64,000 nt of DNA from Candidatus Melainabacteria bacterium (GCA_016212515.1 JACRFZ010000108.1:1-64000); one strand, 5' to 3'. Positions 51,056 through 60,293 are shown, counted from the stretch's first letter. The notes: a model not told the origin generated them from the letters alone. Program-made: numbers and translations.

Positions 51056-52834
51056 TTACCGAACCGGTCCCAGTGGCGCCGGGTCATGAAGCAAAGCTCT
51101 CAATCCGTCCACCCCGGTGGGCGGATTTTTTAGCCAGGGAACCAGATAAACCCGCTTACTCAAGCCCTCGGTCACTTCCCTGATGTACTGCCGTTCATTG
51201 CGCTGCCGACTTAAAAGAACAGGGTCTTTCGTGCCTACGGGGGAAAGAGACTGGTTGATCACCCAGGCAAAGGGTTCGATGCCGGCCCGCCTTAAATCAG
51301 CCTGCAACCTTTCGGCTTCATGCACCGGCGTAGCCTCGGCCAGGGTGACAATGAGCACCTGGGTAAAACTGGGATCTCTCAGCCGGGGCAACAGGTTCAA
51401 GACGGCCTCAGGCATATTGCTCGTCTGCCTCAAAACTTCCCGGTGATAAGCTTGAGCGGCATCGAGAAGCAGAATTGTATGCCCTGTAGGAGCAGTATCG
51501 AGCACCACAAAGCCATTCTTACCCTCAGCCACCGTGCTGGCAAAAGATCTGAATACCGCCACTTCCTCCGTGCAAGGCGAACGCAAATCTTCCTCCAAAA
51601 GGGCTAAACCCTTTTCGTCCAAGTTTGCGCCGGCGCTCTCTATGACTTCCTGGCAGTAGGCTTTCGTCTCTTGCGCCGGGTTGATCCTGCTGATGGTCAA
51701 ATTAGCCACGGGAGCATCCACCACCCAGGAAACATGGGCTGCCGGATCGGTAGTACTGAGATGAACCAGGTGGCCGCGAACGGCCAGTTCAACAGCAATA
51801 GCTGCCGCCACACTGGTTTTACCCACACCGCCTTTGCCCATGGTCATGATCACACCCGCACCGGCCTGTTCCAGTTCATCAACCAGCTTGGAGAGAGCGG
51901 CAGGCAGTTCTCGACAAGCGCCATCAGCCACCGCTGGTAGTGCGACACCCGCCGCACAGTCGAAGACACCGCGCAGCGCCGCTACGCCAAGCAGCGCCAC
52001 CGCACTCAGTGGCACCATTTGCCGGGGCAGAGTGGAGAGGGAAGCGGGAATTTCTTCTATAGCCGCCTCGGCTCTGGCCTGAAAGGCCACGGCCAGATCA
52101 TCAGCAAGATCGGCGGCCTGGAAGACACCGTTCAAAACCAGGCCCTGATTGCCAACGCCTATCTCTCTCAACTCGGCGCTTGTTTGCGCAGCCTCTCGCA
52201 AGGCTGTTTTCTCCGGACGAGCCACGAGTAGAAGGAGAGTTCGCAAGGGATCCTTGAGAGTTTGTACGGCGTGCTGATACACCTCTTGCTGGGCCTCTAA
52301 GCCTGCAAGCGGACCAAGACAGGACATGCCGGTGGTATTGTCGGCGATGAATGTACTCCATGACTCGGGCAGCGACAGCAAGCGCATGGTATGACCGGTG
52401 GGTGCCGTATCAAAGATTACATGATCGTACTGAGAGGTGGCGCCTTCGTCTCCAATCAGCTTGGCGAACTCATCAAAAGCGGCTATCTCGGTAGTGCAGG
52501 ATCCGGAAAGCTGCTCCTCCATACTTTCGACCGTAGCCGCCGGCAAGAGCCCTCGATAAGGGCCGACCAGGCGTTCACGATAAGCATGAGCGGCCGCCTC
52601 CGGGTCTATATTGAGAGCAAAGAGCCCCGGCACAAGCGGTATCGCTTTTGGTGCGCTATCCAGAGGCACCTGCAAAACTTCATCCAGATTGGATGCCGGA
52701 TCGGTACTGACCAGGAGCACCTTTTTGCCTTTGTCGGCAAGAGCGATGGCCGCGGCACAAGAAACCGAGGTCTTGCCCACGCCCCCTTTGCCGGTGAAGA
52801 ACATATAGCGGACCGCTGCTTCCAGAAGATTCAT
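51056..52834 (-). CDS. arsA: Arsenite-stimulated ATPase ArsA
   Basis: A 592-aa tandem-domain ATPase. Both halves have a deviant Walker A, GKGGVGKTSV (residues ~15 and ~333), switch motifs DTAPTGHT and STDPAS/TTDPAAH. The As(III)-binding Cys are at C113 (SGSCTTEIAAF), C172 (GMSCLGPL) and C421 (RSPCTEEVAVF), as in E. coli ArsA. It binds arsenite delivered by ArsD and normally powers a membrane pump (ArsB), but none is present in this window. It is the last gene of the ars operon and ends 5 bp from the convergent tRNA-Val. Confidence 0.95.
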   Translation of the reverse strand: MNLLEAAVRYMFFTGKGGVGKTSVSCAAAIALADKGKKVLLVSTDPASNLDEVLQVPLDSAPKAIPLVPGLFALNIDPEAAAHAYRERLVGPYRGLLPAATVESMEEQLSGSCTTEIAAFDEFAKLIGDEGATSQYDHVIFDTAPTGHTMRLLSLPESWSTFIADNTTGMSCLGPLAGLEAQQEVYQHAVQTLKDPLRTLLLLVARPEKTALREAAQTSAELREIGVGNQGLVLNGVFQAADLADDLAVAFQARAEAAIEEIPASLSTLPRQMVPLSAVALLGVAALRGVFDCAAGVALPAVADGACRELPAALSKLVDELEQAGAGVIMTMGKGGVGKTSVAAAIAVELAVRGHLVHLSTTDPAAHVSWVVDAPVANLTISRINPAQETKAYCQEVIESAGANLDEKGLALLEEDLRSPCTEEVAVFRSFASTVAEGKNGFVVLDTAPTGHTILLLDAAQAYHREVLRQTSNMPEAVLNLLPRLRDPSFTQVLIVTLAEATPVHEAERLQADLRRAGIEPFAWVINQSLSPVGTKDPVLLSRQRNERQYIREVTEGLSKRVYLVPWLKNPPTGVDGLRALLHDPAPLGPVR

Positions 52835-52859
52835 ACTCCACCTATCAATTTTTTACTAC

Positions 52860-53312
52860 TCAAGAACAGCAAGAATTGCCCTTCTTCTTCGAATTTTCCG
52901 CCCGCGCATCAGAGGCGCAAGTATCTGCCGTCGGTGCCGCTTCAGGGCAGCAGGCGCCGCCATCATCAGCAGCCTGCACTACGAATTTCAAAGAGCTGCC
53001 ACCGGCATCCAGGGCCAGTCCCACCAATTTTGCCAGCTCACTTTTCTCCGGATAGCGCCCCTGAAAAGCGACAGCACCATCGGCAATGACAAGGGGCAGA
53101 CAGTCGTTACCAACCTTCTGTAAAAGCTCTCGCACTGTGTCATTGCCTACGAAGGCAGCAGGCGTCTGCGAAAGATTGTAACGCTCAACATCAACACCGC
53201 TGCGCTTCAACCAATCGAGATTGGCGGAAAACTCTACCAAAAGCGGATCTACTGAAGGACCGCAAAGACCCGTAGAACAGCACATGGGCGGCTCAAACAC
53301 TTTAATTTTCAT
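52860..53312 (-). CDS. arsD: Arsenic metallochaperone ArsD
   Basis: A 150-aa metallochaperone/weak regulator. Cys11, Cys12 and Cys17 (MCCSTGLC) match the arsenite-binding trio of ArsD (12, 13, 18). Vicinal Cys pairs also occur at ACCPEA and in the C-terminal SCCS. It carries arsenite to ArsA. The C-terminal tail (EAAPTADTCASDARAENSKKKGNSCC-type) is longer than usual ArsD (~120 aa). It lies 19 bp after arsC and 25 bp before arsA. Confidence 0.93.
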   Translation of the reverse strand: MKIKVFEPPMCCSTGLCGPSVDPLLVEFSANLDWLKRSGVDVERYNLSQTPAAFVGNDTVRELLQKVGNDCLPLVIADGAVAFQGRYPEKSELAKLVGLALDAGGSSLKFVVQAADDGGACCPEAAPTADTCASDARAENSKKKGNSCCS

Positions 53313-53331
53313 GACACCACTTCTCCTGTTT

Positions 53332-53748
53332 CTAGACCGCGCTCACATTTACTTTCAGCAGGTCATAGCGCTTCAACAGAGCCAGTACCCGTTCCTTAAT
53401 CTCATCTCGAATCAGACTCACCTCTTCCTCAGACTTATCTTTCGGATCAGGCAGGGGCCAATCATCTCGCTTGAGCCCTGGCACATGGGGGCAATTCTCA
53501 GCGCAACCCATGGTAATGAGCATGTCGGCATTTTTAGCCAACTCTTCCGTCAGAAGCTGCGGTCTGGCCGACGAAAGATCAAGCCCCACCGCCTGCATGG
53601 ACTTTAACACGCAGGCATGGACACTGTCACCGGGGGCGGTGCCGGCCGAAAGGGCCAGGGCTCTTTCAGAATCGGCAAACCGATTGAAGAAAGCGGCAGC
53701 CATCTGCGAGCGGCCCGCATTATGCACGCAGGCAAAGATCACTTTCAT
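53332..53748 (-). CDS. arsC: Arsenate reductase, LMW-phosphatase type
   Basis: A 138-aa enzyme of the low-molecular-weight tyrosine phosphatase fold that reduces arsenate to arsenite. The P-loop is CVHNAGRSQMA (Cys8-x5-Arg) and DWPLPDP contains the general-acid Asp. MGCAENCPHVPGL supplies resolving Cys residues. The CVHNAGR version is shared with mycothiol- or thioredoxin-linked reductases rather than staphylococcal CTGNSCR. Its ATG overlaps the stop of arsI (ATGA). Confidence 0.93.
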   Translation of the reverse strand: MKVIFACVHNAGRSQMAAAFFNRFADSERALALSAGTAPGDSVHACVLKSMQAVGLDLSSARPQLLTEELAKNADMLITMGCAENCPHVPGLKRDDWPLPDPKDKSEEEVSLIRDEIKERVLALLKRYDLLKVNVSAV

Positions 53749-54224
53749 TTCTCACCATCCTTACTGCACTCAATGCCGACTGAAACTGCGGCCATATCCG
53801 ATGAAGGTGCACAACAAGCGGACTGATCAGGCAAGGCAAAACCGGCATCTTCACCATAGGTAGTAGCAGAACCGGTGGTGTAGAAAGTTTCCCAGGGCAC
53901 ACCCTGGGGATCCATTACCCAGGTCTTGTCGGATTGAGCGTAGCAACAGGTGGTTTGCTCCTGCTCCAGAACCGGCTTGCCGGCTTCTTTAAGCCGCAGC
54001 GAAACCTGCTTGAGTTCATCCCCGCATTCCACCTGCAGACCCAGATGATCCAAACCGGGCACCCGACCTCTTGCGGAAACTGCGAAGTTGAGACGGGGAT
54101 CATCGAGCATCCACTTGGCATAATCGTCCTTCCTTACCGCAGGCGGCGAATTGAAAAAGGTCGAATAAAACTTGATCGACTCTTCTAAATCAGCCACGGC
54201 CAGATGGACGTGAAATCTCTTCAT
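53745..54224 (-). CDS. arsI: ArsI-type C-As lyase (vicinal oxygen chelate family)
   Basis: 159 aa from ATG 54224, preferred over the GTG at 54230 because TGATG overlaps the arsR stop and the resulting MKRFHVHLAV matches ArsI proteins. Metal ligands His5, His60 (GLDHLG) and Glu112 (PWETF), and the substrate Cys pair C93-C94 (TTCCYAQSDKTW) match ArsI, which uses iron and oxygen to remove the methyl group from methylarsenite. A Cys-containing C-terminal tail (SACCAPSS) is extra. The alternative is a CadI-like function; the paired Cys favour ArsI. Confidence 0.9.
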   Translation of the reverse strand: MKRFHVHLAVADLEESIKFYSTFFNSPPAVRKDDYAKWMLDDPRLNFAVSARGRVPGLDHLGLQVECGDELKQVSLRLKEAGKPVLEQEQTTCCYAQSDKTWVMDPQGVPWETFYTTGSATTYGEDAGFALPDQSACCAPSSDMAAVSVGIECSKDGEK

Positions 54225-54523
54225 CAGCACTTGCCCCCGTTGTCCGAGCAGCAGTTCTCAAGCAAAAAGCCCAGCAAGACCTGCATATGCTCATAGTTAG
54301 CGGAATAAATAATGGAACGACTTTCGCGCCGGGAAACAAGCAAGCCGGCCTGGCTCAGCTCTTTCAAATGAAAGGACATAGTGGCCGCCGGGATAGCGAA
54401 ATGTCCGCTCAATTCTCCGGCAGCCATGCCGCCCGTACCTTTGCGTACCAGCAGCCTGAATATTTCCAACCTTGTCTCTTGCGCCAGAGCTTGAAGGGCA
54501 CCGACGGCTTCTTTCGTTTTCAT
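54224..54523 (-). CDS. arsR: ArsR-family arsenic repressor
   Basis: A 99-aa winged-helix repressor: MKTKEAVGALQALAQETRLEIFRLLV, HTH GELSGHFAIPAATMSFHLKEL (residues ~36-56) and wing SRRESRSIIYSANY. There is no CVC in the recognition helix; instead Cys91-Cys92 and Cys99 at the C-terminus (NCCSDNGGKC) probably sense arsenite. It should release its operator on binding As(III) and derepress the operon. Promoter geometry predicts that transcription begins at its first base, so it is likely translated from a leaderless mRNA. Confidence 0.94.
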   Translation of the reverse strand: MKTKEAVGALQALAQETRLEIFRLLVRKGTGGMAAGELSGHFAIPAATMSFHLKELSQAGLLVSRRESRSIIYSANYEHMQVLLGFLLENCCSDNGGKC

Positions 54524-54558
54524 ATTTCCAATATAATGGAAATATCAAAAAGAGTCAA
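54522..54558 (-). promoter_or_regulatory. ars operon promoter and ArsR operator
   Basis: On the minus strand -35 TTGACT (54558-54553), 17-bp spacer, -10 TATATT (54535-54530). A perfect inverted repeat, ATATTTCCA and TGGAAATAT with a 6-bp spacer (54522-54545), covers the -10 and the first two bases of the arsR ATG (54523). Transcription is expected to start at the A of that ATG. Confidence 0.85.
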
Positions 54559-54591
54559 GTGCCGCTAACCCGGCACTGACTAAAATGAAAA

Positions 54592-54783
54592 TCAGACTGC
54601 TTTCAGTCGGTCAAGACAAATAACGCGAGCCGATGTGAGAGGGGAAGAGAAAACCGCCTCACGTTCACTGTGATTCTGCCTCTCGATTTCAAGGTAAGCC
54701 TTGAGGGTAGCGGCAATATCAGAGGGATCGGCAAGACGCTTCAGTTTTTCTTCCAGGATGTGCGAGGTATTTGCTTGAGACAT
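54592..54783 (-). CDS. Small 63-aa hypothetical protein
   Basis: MSQANTSHILEEKLKRLADPSDIAATLK...: a small, mostly helical, charged protein. It starts 2 bp after the aminotransferase stop on the same strand, so it is co-transcribed and perhaps coupled. It lies just upstream of the ars promoter without overlapping it. No family is recognised; the Lys/Arg-Glu pattern could support protein binding. Confidence 0.55.
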   Translation of the reverse strand: MSQANTSHILEEKLKRLADPSDIAATLKAYLEIERQNHSEREAVFSSPLTSARVICLDRLKAV

Positions 54784-54785
54784 GA

Positions 54786-56336
54786 TTATTTCCTGCCCTT
54801 GGCTTTGTACACAGACTTAGCTTTTGCCTTCTTACCTTTCTTCGGCTTCCGTTTGGCCGTCTTGCCCTTAGGCCCCTTGCCGACAGCGGCTGCCTTCACC
54901 GGCGCCAATACTCGTCCGGTAAGTTCGGGAGCAATGTCGGCGCGCGGCGCCTCCACTTTGCGACTGCGGCGACGGGCTGTTTTGGCGGCGGCACCGATCT
55001 CGGCATTAGCCTGAGCGGCCATCTCCAGAAGTTCCTCAGCACCGATTTCCATGAGAATAGACTCAAGCGCTTCGATCATGAAGTTAATCTGGGACTCGGT
55101 AATGATAAGGGGAGGCTCAATCCGGAAGGTACGATTAGCGTTGAGGGTACCGGCCACCAGCACGCCCCGGTAGAAAAGCTCTACCTGAACGGCCTCGCGC
55201 AGTTCCTTACTGGTGAATTCCAAACCGATAAGCAAACCTTTGCCGCGCACATCGGCCACATGAGCTGGATAGCGCTCCTTCAACTCATTCAATTTGCGCA
55301 TAAAATAATTGCCCATGACGGCGGCGCGGGCAGGAAGATGCTCTTCCAGGAGCACTTCCACACAAGCCGAGGCGGCAGAGCAGGCGAGCGGATTGCCGCC
55401 GAAAGTAGAGTTATGAATGGTGGGATTCGGCTCCAGAACCTTCCACACCTTGGCGGAAGCCATAAAGCAGCCGATTGGCATAACACCCCCGCCCAGGGCT
55501 TTAGCCAGACAGAGAATATCAGGCACCACGCCTTCATGCTCACACGCGAACATGCGACCGGTGCGACCCATGCCGGTCTGCACTTCATCCAGAATCAAGA
55601 GTACGCCCTTCTTACGGGTCAATTGACGCACCTTGCGCAAATAGCCGGTCGGAGGCACGTTGATGCCCCCTTCACCCTGAATAGGTTCCAGAATGACGGC
55701 TGCGGTATTCTCATTGATGGCCGCTTCCAGCGCTGCGATATCGCCGAAGGGTACATGCACGAAACCATTTAATAGAGGCTCGAATGGTTTGCGAAAAACA
55801 TCGCGCCCCGTGGCGGAGAGAGCCCCCATGCTGACACCGTGGTAGGCATTCTTGGTGGAAATAATCTCGGTTTTGCCGGTGTACAAACGAGCCAGCTTGA
55901 TTGCCCCTTCCACAGCCTCCGATCCGCTGTTGCCAAAGAAGCAATATTGCAGATCGCCCGGTGCCACTGCAGCCAACTGGCTGGCCAGGTGAGCCGCCCA
56001 GGGATTAATTAGCTCCTGGGAGTGCAAGGCAACTTGATCAAGCTGGGCCTTAACGGCGTTAATAACTTTAGGATGGCGGTGACCGACGTTGAAAATGCCG
56101 AAGCCGCCCAGACAGTCGAGATAACGACGGCCCTGGTTATCATAGGTATAAACACCTTCATCGCGGAACTCAACGGCCCCTTCGGCACCGGAAAGCTTCT
56201 GCGAATAAGCATTGTTGAGGTGATTAATAGAATTGCCCAGCGCCCTGGCGGCTAGCTCTTCGTAATTCGTGACGCCGGCGGTTCTTTCCACTTTAGGAAA
56301 ACGCTTACGCTGCAACTCTCTCTTATAAACGGCCAT
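54786..56336 (-). CDS. Class III aminotransferase (putrescine/ornithine type) with basic C-terminal tail
   Basis: A 516-aa PLP enzyme. [17 protein letters not shown] binds PLP phosphate, [14 protein letters not shown] follows, [10 protein letters not shown] and [15 protein letters not shown] contain the PLP-pyridine Asp, and [13 protein letters not shown] holds the Schiff-base Lys. This fits the putrescine aminotransferase/acetylornithine group (YgjG-like). After about residue 425 there is an unusual Ala/Lys-rich tail ending [20 protein letters not shown]..., like histone H1 or SRP-tail linkers, not seen in the family. Enzymatic substrate (putrescine, ornithine derivative, 4-aminobutyrate) cannot be fixed. 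The 63-aa gene is directly downstream. Confidence 0.88.
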   Translation of the reverse strand: MAVYKRELQRKRFPKVERTAGVTNYEELAARALGNSINHLNNAYSQKLSGAEGAVEFRDEGVYTYDNQGRRYLDCLGGFGIFNVGHRHPKVINAVKAQLDQVALHSQELINPWAAHLASQLAAVAPGDLQYCFFGNSGSEAVEGAIKLARLYTGKTEIISTKNAYHGVSMGALSATGRDVFRKPFEPLLNGFVHVPFGDIAALEAAINENTAAVILEPIQGEGGINVPPTGYLRKVRQLTRKKGVLLILDEVQTGMGRTGRMFACEHEGVVPDILCLAKALGGGVMPIGCFMASAKVWKVLEPNPTIHNSTFGGNPLACSAASACVEVLLEEHLPARAAVMGNYFMRKLNELKERYPAHVADVRGKGLLIGLEFTSKELREAVQVELFYRGVLVAGTLNANRTFRIEPPLIITESQINFMIEALESILMEIGAEELLEMAAQANAEIGAAAKTARRRSRKVEAPRADIAPELTGRVLAPVKAAAVGKGPKGKTAKRKPKKGKKAKAKSVYKAKGRK

Positions 56337-57118
56337 GATGCACTCGCTTGGGGTATGCCTGTGCCACCGCTAGCGGTACCAGCTTTCAGCCGATATGCCA
56401 CAGTAAACACACCCACTTGGTTGGGAATGAACTTTTATGATTGATTTTGATGCCTTCTGGAGCCTCTGACTCTCTCGCTATCAAGCGAGCCGTCTGTTTT
56501 GTTCGAATGTGTCGAATCGATTCGAAAGCTCACGAGCAAGCGCGAGGCTCTGTCTATTGATCTCAGGCCCGCTACAGATAAGTAGACTGGTAAGCTCTCG
56601 CTCTGGAAGATTTTTCAGGTTTTGCTGCAAAAACAGCTCTCATAAACAACCTATTCTCTTTGGAATCAACAAACAACGGTCAGTGGATGCCGTGTCTAGA
56701 AGCGCTAAACTTTGGAAAGTGGTTCGTTCAGCCTTTTGCTGGTGGAACAGGGACCCGGTGTTGAATTGATTTAAGTGGTTCAACCGCGAGATAAGCGCTA
56801 CAGAAGCATGTTTGCCTGTGAGCGTCCCTCTATCTTCCCTTCGCCTCTATATCTCTAATGTACACCGGCTGTCACATTCAGAACAATGTGCAACCTGTAC
56901 AAAAACCGGCGACAGAATTTAGCCAACCTGTCTAAGACAAAAACGGGAACATGTTCGCCCTTCACCCCTTGACTACCACCCCTGTGCGGGTTCCGGGGCT
57001 TCAGGGCGCCGATCAAGGTAAGAGGAACTTACTTTGGAAACTGGCGTCTCTTGGGCAATAATTATGATTGAATTGGGCTCCCGAAGCCGCTTGACAATAA
57101 AGGAAGAGATTAAGGTTC
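56337..57118. other. 782-bp intergenic region
   Basis: No protein gene is convincing (an 86-codon frame at 56509 begins in a palindrome and looks random). Visible elements: a 12-bp palindrome ACCGCTAGCGGT (56366-56377), 30 bp upstream of the aminotransferase; hairpin CTCGCT/AGCGAG (56474-56489) followed by GTCTGTTTTG; a perfect 14-bp palindrome TCGAATCGATTCGA (56512-56525) next to another TTCGAA (56502-56507); and a stem CCTTGA/TCAAGG (56967-57018) enclosing CCCC/GGGG. No strong plus-strand promoter was found for the TPR gene. Confidence 0.5.
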
Positions 57119-59272
57119 ATGCCAAAGCAGATAATGGCGTCATTCCAGAACAGAAGAACCCCTACATTTATAACAACGCTGGCTACTGCCCTATTGTTGC
57201 CGCTCCTACCCAATGCCACGCCGGCGCCCACATTGAACCTGAGTTTCTGCCCCGCCGCCGCGGCCCAGGGGATTACACCGCAGCCCATGCCCCGGCAATT
57301 CCTGGAGCGCTACAACCAGGGCGTCTCTTATATGAAGTCCGGGGAAGTCGATAAAGCGCTGCAAATCTTTAAACAGGTGGCCATCAACGCCCCCTACGAC
57401 CCGCTCGTGCACCTCAGTCTGGCGGAGGCCATGCACCAGTCCGGCGATACGGACAATGCCATCGCTGAATACCGTCGCGCCATCAGAATCCGTCCCTATG
57501 ACGCCTTTGCCCGCATGAGCCTGGGCTCCCTCTTACAAGCCCGCGGCGAACTACAAGACGCCGTCAATGAATACGACGAAGCCATAAAATTGCGCCCCGA
57601 CGTGGTGCTCTTCCGCCTCAATCTGGGCATAGCCCTGCGTATTGCCGGCAGCCGTGACGAGGCCATAACCGAATTAAAGAAAGTGGTTCAAGCCTACCCT
57701 GAGCATTTGAAAGCACGAGCCCAACTGGCTGCCGCCTACCAGGACAAGGGCAATTTCCAGATGGCCGCAGAGCAGTACAAGAAGATTTTGCAGTCACAAC
57801 CACAGAACTTCACCATGCAATTCAACCAGGGCGCCTGTTTGCTAGCCCTGAAAGACTATAGCGGCGCGGCCGAGGCCCTTTCAAAAGCCGTCAAGATAGA
57901 TGGTTCCGTCGCCGAAGCTCATGCCCTTCTGGGGCAAACCGAAGCCGCGCGAGGCCGACTGCCGGAAGCCATAAGCGAACTTAGAGGGGCCCTGGCCATC
58001 AAGCAAGATCGCGCCGACTGGTACGCTCAATTGGGCGACGCCCTCAGCAAACAGAAAGACTTCACAGGCGCCATCGAAGCCTACAGACAGTCTCAAAACC
58101 TCAATCCGCAAGATACAGCCACCGGCTACAGCCTCGGCTACGTGCTCCAGACCACAGGTCAACTGGACGACGCCGCCCGAGCCTTCGAACATGTGGTCAA
58201 ACTCAATCCCAATTACACAAACGCACACTATAACCTGGGCATCATCAAACAAAAACAAAAGGACCTGCCCGGCGCAGAAGCAGAGTTCAAGCGAGTACTA
58301 GCCCTCAATCCCAATGATGGACAGGCTTACATAAACCTCGGCCGCACCCTGCTCTTGCAGGGCGACCTCAACCAGGCAGTAGGTTTCTACCGTCATGGTC
58401 TCAGCATCGAGCCCACAGACCCGGCTGCCTTCCAGGAACTGGGAGCGGCGCTGGTCAAATTGAAAGATTACGTCGGCGCCCGCTCTGCGCTTGAAAGTGC
58501 GCTCGGTCTGGCGCCCAATGATCGCGGCGCCATTATCTCCATTGCCAATCTGGAGAGCCTGGAAGGCACGCCTTCCAAAGGCGAATTTAGAATCAGACAA
58601 CTGCTCACCAATGCCCCCAACGACACCGAACTCCTCAATCTTCTGGCAGACAATCTCATTCAACAGGGCAAGGTAGACGCGGCCATCGAGTCCTATCAGC
58701 GCATCATCCAGTTGACGCCGCGCTCTGCTGAAGCCTTCAACGACCTCGGTCTGGCTCTCTCTCGCAAAGACGACGTCTCAGGCGCCAGTGCCATGTACAA
58801 GAAAGCCATCGAACTTGATTCACAGTTTGTGGAACCCCTGATCAACCTGGGCAATGTCTACCTTGGTCTGAGAAAGTACGACGAAGCCGGTACTCAATAC
58901 CAGAAAGCACTGGCCCTCAAGCCTGACAGCGTTCTAGCCCACTACAACATGGGTCTGGTGGAAACCGGCAAGGAAAACATGGAAAACGCCCTGACCGAAT
59001 ACCAGAAAGCCGTGCAACTGGATAAGACCTATGCCAATGCTTTTTACGCCATGGGCTGCCTCTACCAGGCTCGCAATGAAACGGAGCAAGCTCTCTCCAA
59101 TTACGAGAAATATTTGAGCCTGGAACCAAGCGGTCCCTATGCCAGTAACGTCAAAGAAGCAATCGAAAAGATACGCCCGACTCCGAGCGGAGCACCTGAT
59201 GGCACCCAAAATGCCGGCACTGGTTCCGCGCCGGAAACAGCCGGTGAAACTACCGGTGGTGCACCGCTCTAG
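57119..59272 (+). CDS. Large exported TPR protein
   Basis: A 717-aa protein: signal segment near residues 12-30 (TPTFITTLATALLLPLLPNA), a second Ala-rich stretch near residue 45, then about 16-17 consecutive TPR units from residue ~63 to ~680 (e.g. FLERYNQGVSYMKSGEVDKALQIF, IAEYRRAIRIRPYDAFARMSLG, EAFNDLGLALSRKDDVSGASAMYKKAIEL). The tail is Pro/Gly/Thr-rich. Such solenoids are protein-binding scaffolds; surface or periplasmic location is inferred. Start ATG 57119 has AAGG 4 nt upstream; Met6 is an alternative. It is monocistronic. Confidence 0.88.
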   Translation: MPKQIMASFQNRRTPTFITTLATALLLPLLPNATPAPTLNLSFCPAAAAQGITPQPMPRQFLERYNQGVSYMKSGEVDKALQIFKQVAINAPYDPLVHLSLAEAMHQSGDTDNAIAEYRRAIRIRPYDAFARMSLGSLLQARGELQDAVNEYDEAIKLRPDVVLFRLNLGIALRIAGSRDEAITELKKVVQAYPEHLKARAQLAAAYQDKGNFQMAAEQYKKILQSQPQNFTMQFNQGACLLALKDYSGAAEALSKAVKIDGSVAEAHALLGQTEAARGRLPEAISELRGALAIKQDRADWYAQLGDALSKQKDFTGAIEAYRQSQNLNPQDTATGYSLGYVLQTTGQLDDAARAFEHVVKLNPNYTNAHYNLGIIKQKQKDLPGAEAEFKRVLALNPNDGQAYINLGRTLLLQGDLNQAVGFYRHGLSIEPTDPAAFQELGAALVKLKDYVGARSALESALGLAPNDRGAIISIANLESLEGTPSKGEFRIRQLLTNAPNDTELLNLLADNLIQQGKVDAAIESYQRIIQLTPRSAEAFNDLGLALSRKDDVSGASAMYKKAIELDSQFVEPLINLGNVYLGLRKYDEAGTQYQKALALKPDSVLAHYNMGLVETGKENMENALTEYQKAVQLDKTYANAFYAMGCLYQARNETEQALSNYEKYLSLEPSGPYASNVKEAIEKIRPTPSGAPDGTQNAGTGSAPETAGETTGGAPL

Positions 59273-60008
59273 TAGCCTGCTTTAAGCGGAGCCGACAGAG
59301 TTTCGCGCGTTCACCAGCCAGAAGCCAATTGAACAGGTTGCGCTTCGGTAAAAAAGGACAACCGAGGGAAGCTTCATCCGGAGCGCGCAAAAGGCGCTGG
59401 TCCATGAAGTGAGGCAGAAATTCGGGCGCTTCTTCCATACAGGTGACACACATGGCTATAAGAGCCCGTTCAGCCCTACCGCCCCGTAGATGCAGAGCGG
59501 CAAGTTGTCGCCCCAACTTTCGACCGGTGCGATTATTGACGAGATCTTTGCGGCGGTCCAATAAGTCTTCAGCCCGCACGCCATCAAAATCGAAACTAAA
59601 CTCAGCAAACTCATTAGCGGCAAAGAGCAGCGAGGCAAAAGCATCCCCGAGCTCAAAGGCCACCAGGGCCGAACCATAGAGATGCTGAAAGCCATTGATC
59701 TTCTGATTGAAAGCTACAATAGAGCGCCCTTGAAAGTCATTGGTCAAGGTATGGTGCCCTGGATACCCTGGCGCACAGGGACCATCCAGGGGTTTCTGAA
59801 ATGTCGCTATGCGTATTAGTTTGGAACAGCCAAAAACCGCCTCTTCTGCCAGACTGACTCGCCACAAAACAGATAGGACATAAACCGACAAAAAGACAAA
59901 GCTCGAAAGAAAACACAGACACAACGCCTTGCTCCATGTCTTCCAGCATCTTCCTTGCCGCAGCGGAAGGCAAGGCAAAAGCAGCTCTTTCAGCACAAAC
60001 AATCTCAT
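59250..60008 (-). CDS. Hypothetical membrane-anchored protein
   Basis: 252 aa. A single membrane segment (residues ~30-50, LCFLSSFVFLSVYVLSVLW) separates a short basic N-terminus from a ~195-aa soluble domain (NQKINGFQHLYGSALVAFELGDAFASLLFAANEFAEFSFDFDGVRAED region, then GRKLGRQLAALHLRGGRAERALIAMC). The composition looks protein-like, but no family is recognised. There is no good ribosome site before ATG 60008, and another frame is open over part of the gene, so the exact start is unsure. The last 23 bp overlap the end of the TPR gene in the opposite direction. Confidence 0.6.
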   Translation of the reverse strand: MRLFVLKELLLPCLPLRQGRCWKTWSKALCLCFLSSFVFLSVYVLSVLWRVSLAEEAVFGCSKLIRIATFQKPLDGPCAPGYPGHHTLTNDFQGRSIVAFNQKINGFQHLYGSALVAFELGDAFASLLFAANEFAEFSFDFDGVRAEDLLDRRKDLVNNRTGRKLGRQLAALHLRGGRAERALIAMCVTCMEEAPEFLPHFMDQRLLRAPDEASLGCPFLPKRNLFNWLLAGERAKLCRLRLKQATRAVHHR

Positions 60009-60293
60009 TTATAGAAACACACCCCGGCGCCTTAGAACAAAAGCTATTACGCAAGCAGCGGCGCCAAGTTGCACTTGACAGCAAAAGAAAACAAAACAAG
60101 AGAACAGAAGCACAACCGTCCGGCGCCTGCTTAGTCTCTTTTTCAAACCGGGGTCGTAGGCGAAATTATGTGGAAAATCGTGCAAACTTCCGATGATTCA
60201 CCAAAAAAGATTAGAATGAGCGATTTTCGCCAAAATTTCTTGTGCGCCTCAAAACTTTCAAACAGACAGAGCCCGGCCAAAGCAAGTGCTACT

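Noticed and set aside
56509-56769. 86-codon ORF in the large gap
   Set aside because: It opens inside a palindrome, has no ribosome site and no recognisable sequence.
59737-60099. 120-codon minus-strand ORF overlapping the 252-aa gene
   Set aside because: The overlapping frame has a cleaner membrane segment and a longer protein-like soluble domain. It could only contribute if the N-terminus were frameshifted, for which no slippery site was seen.
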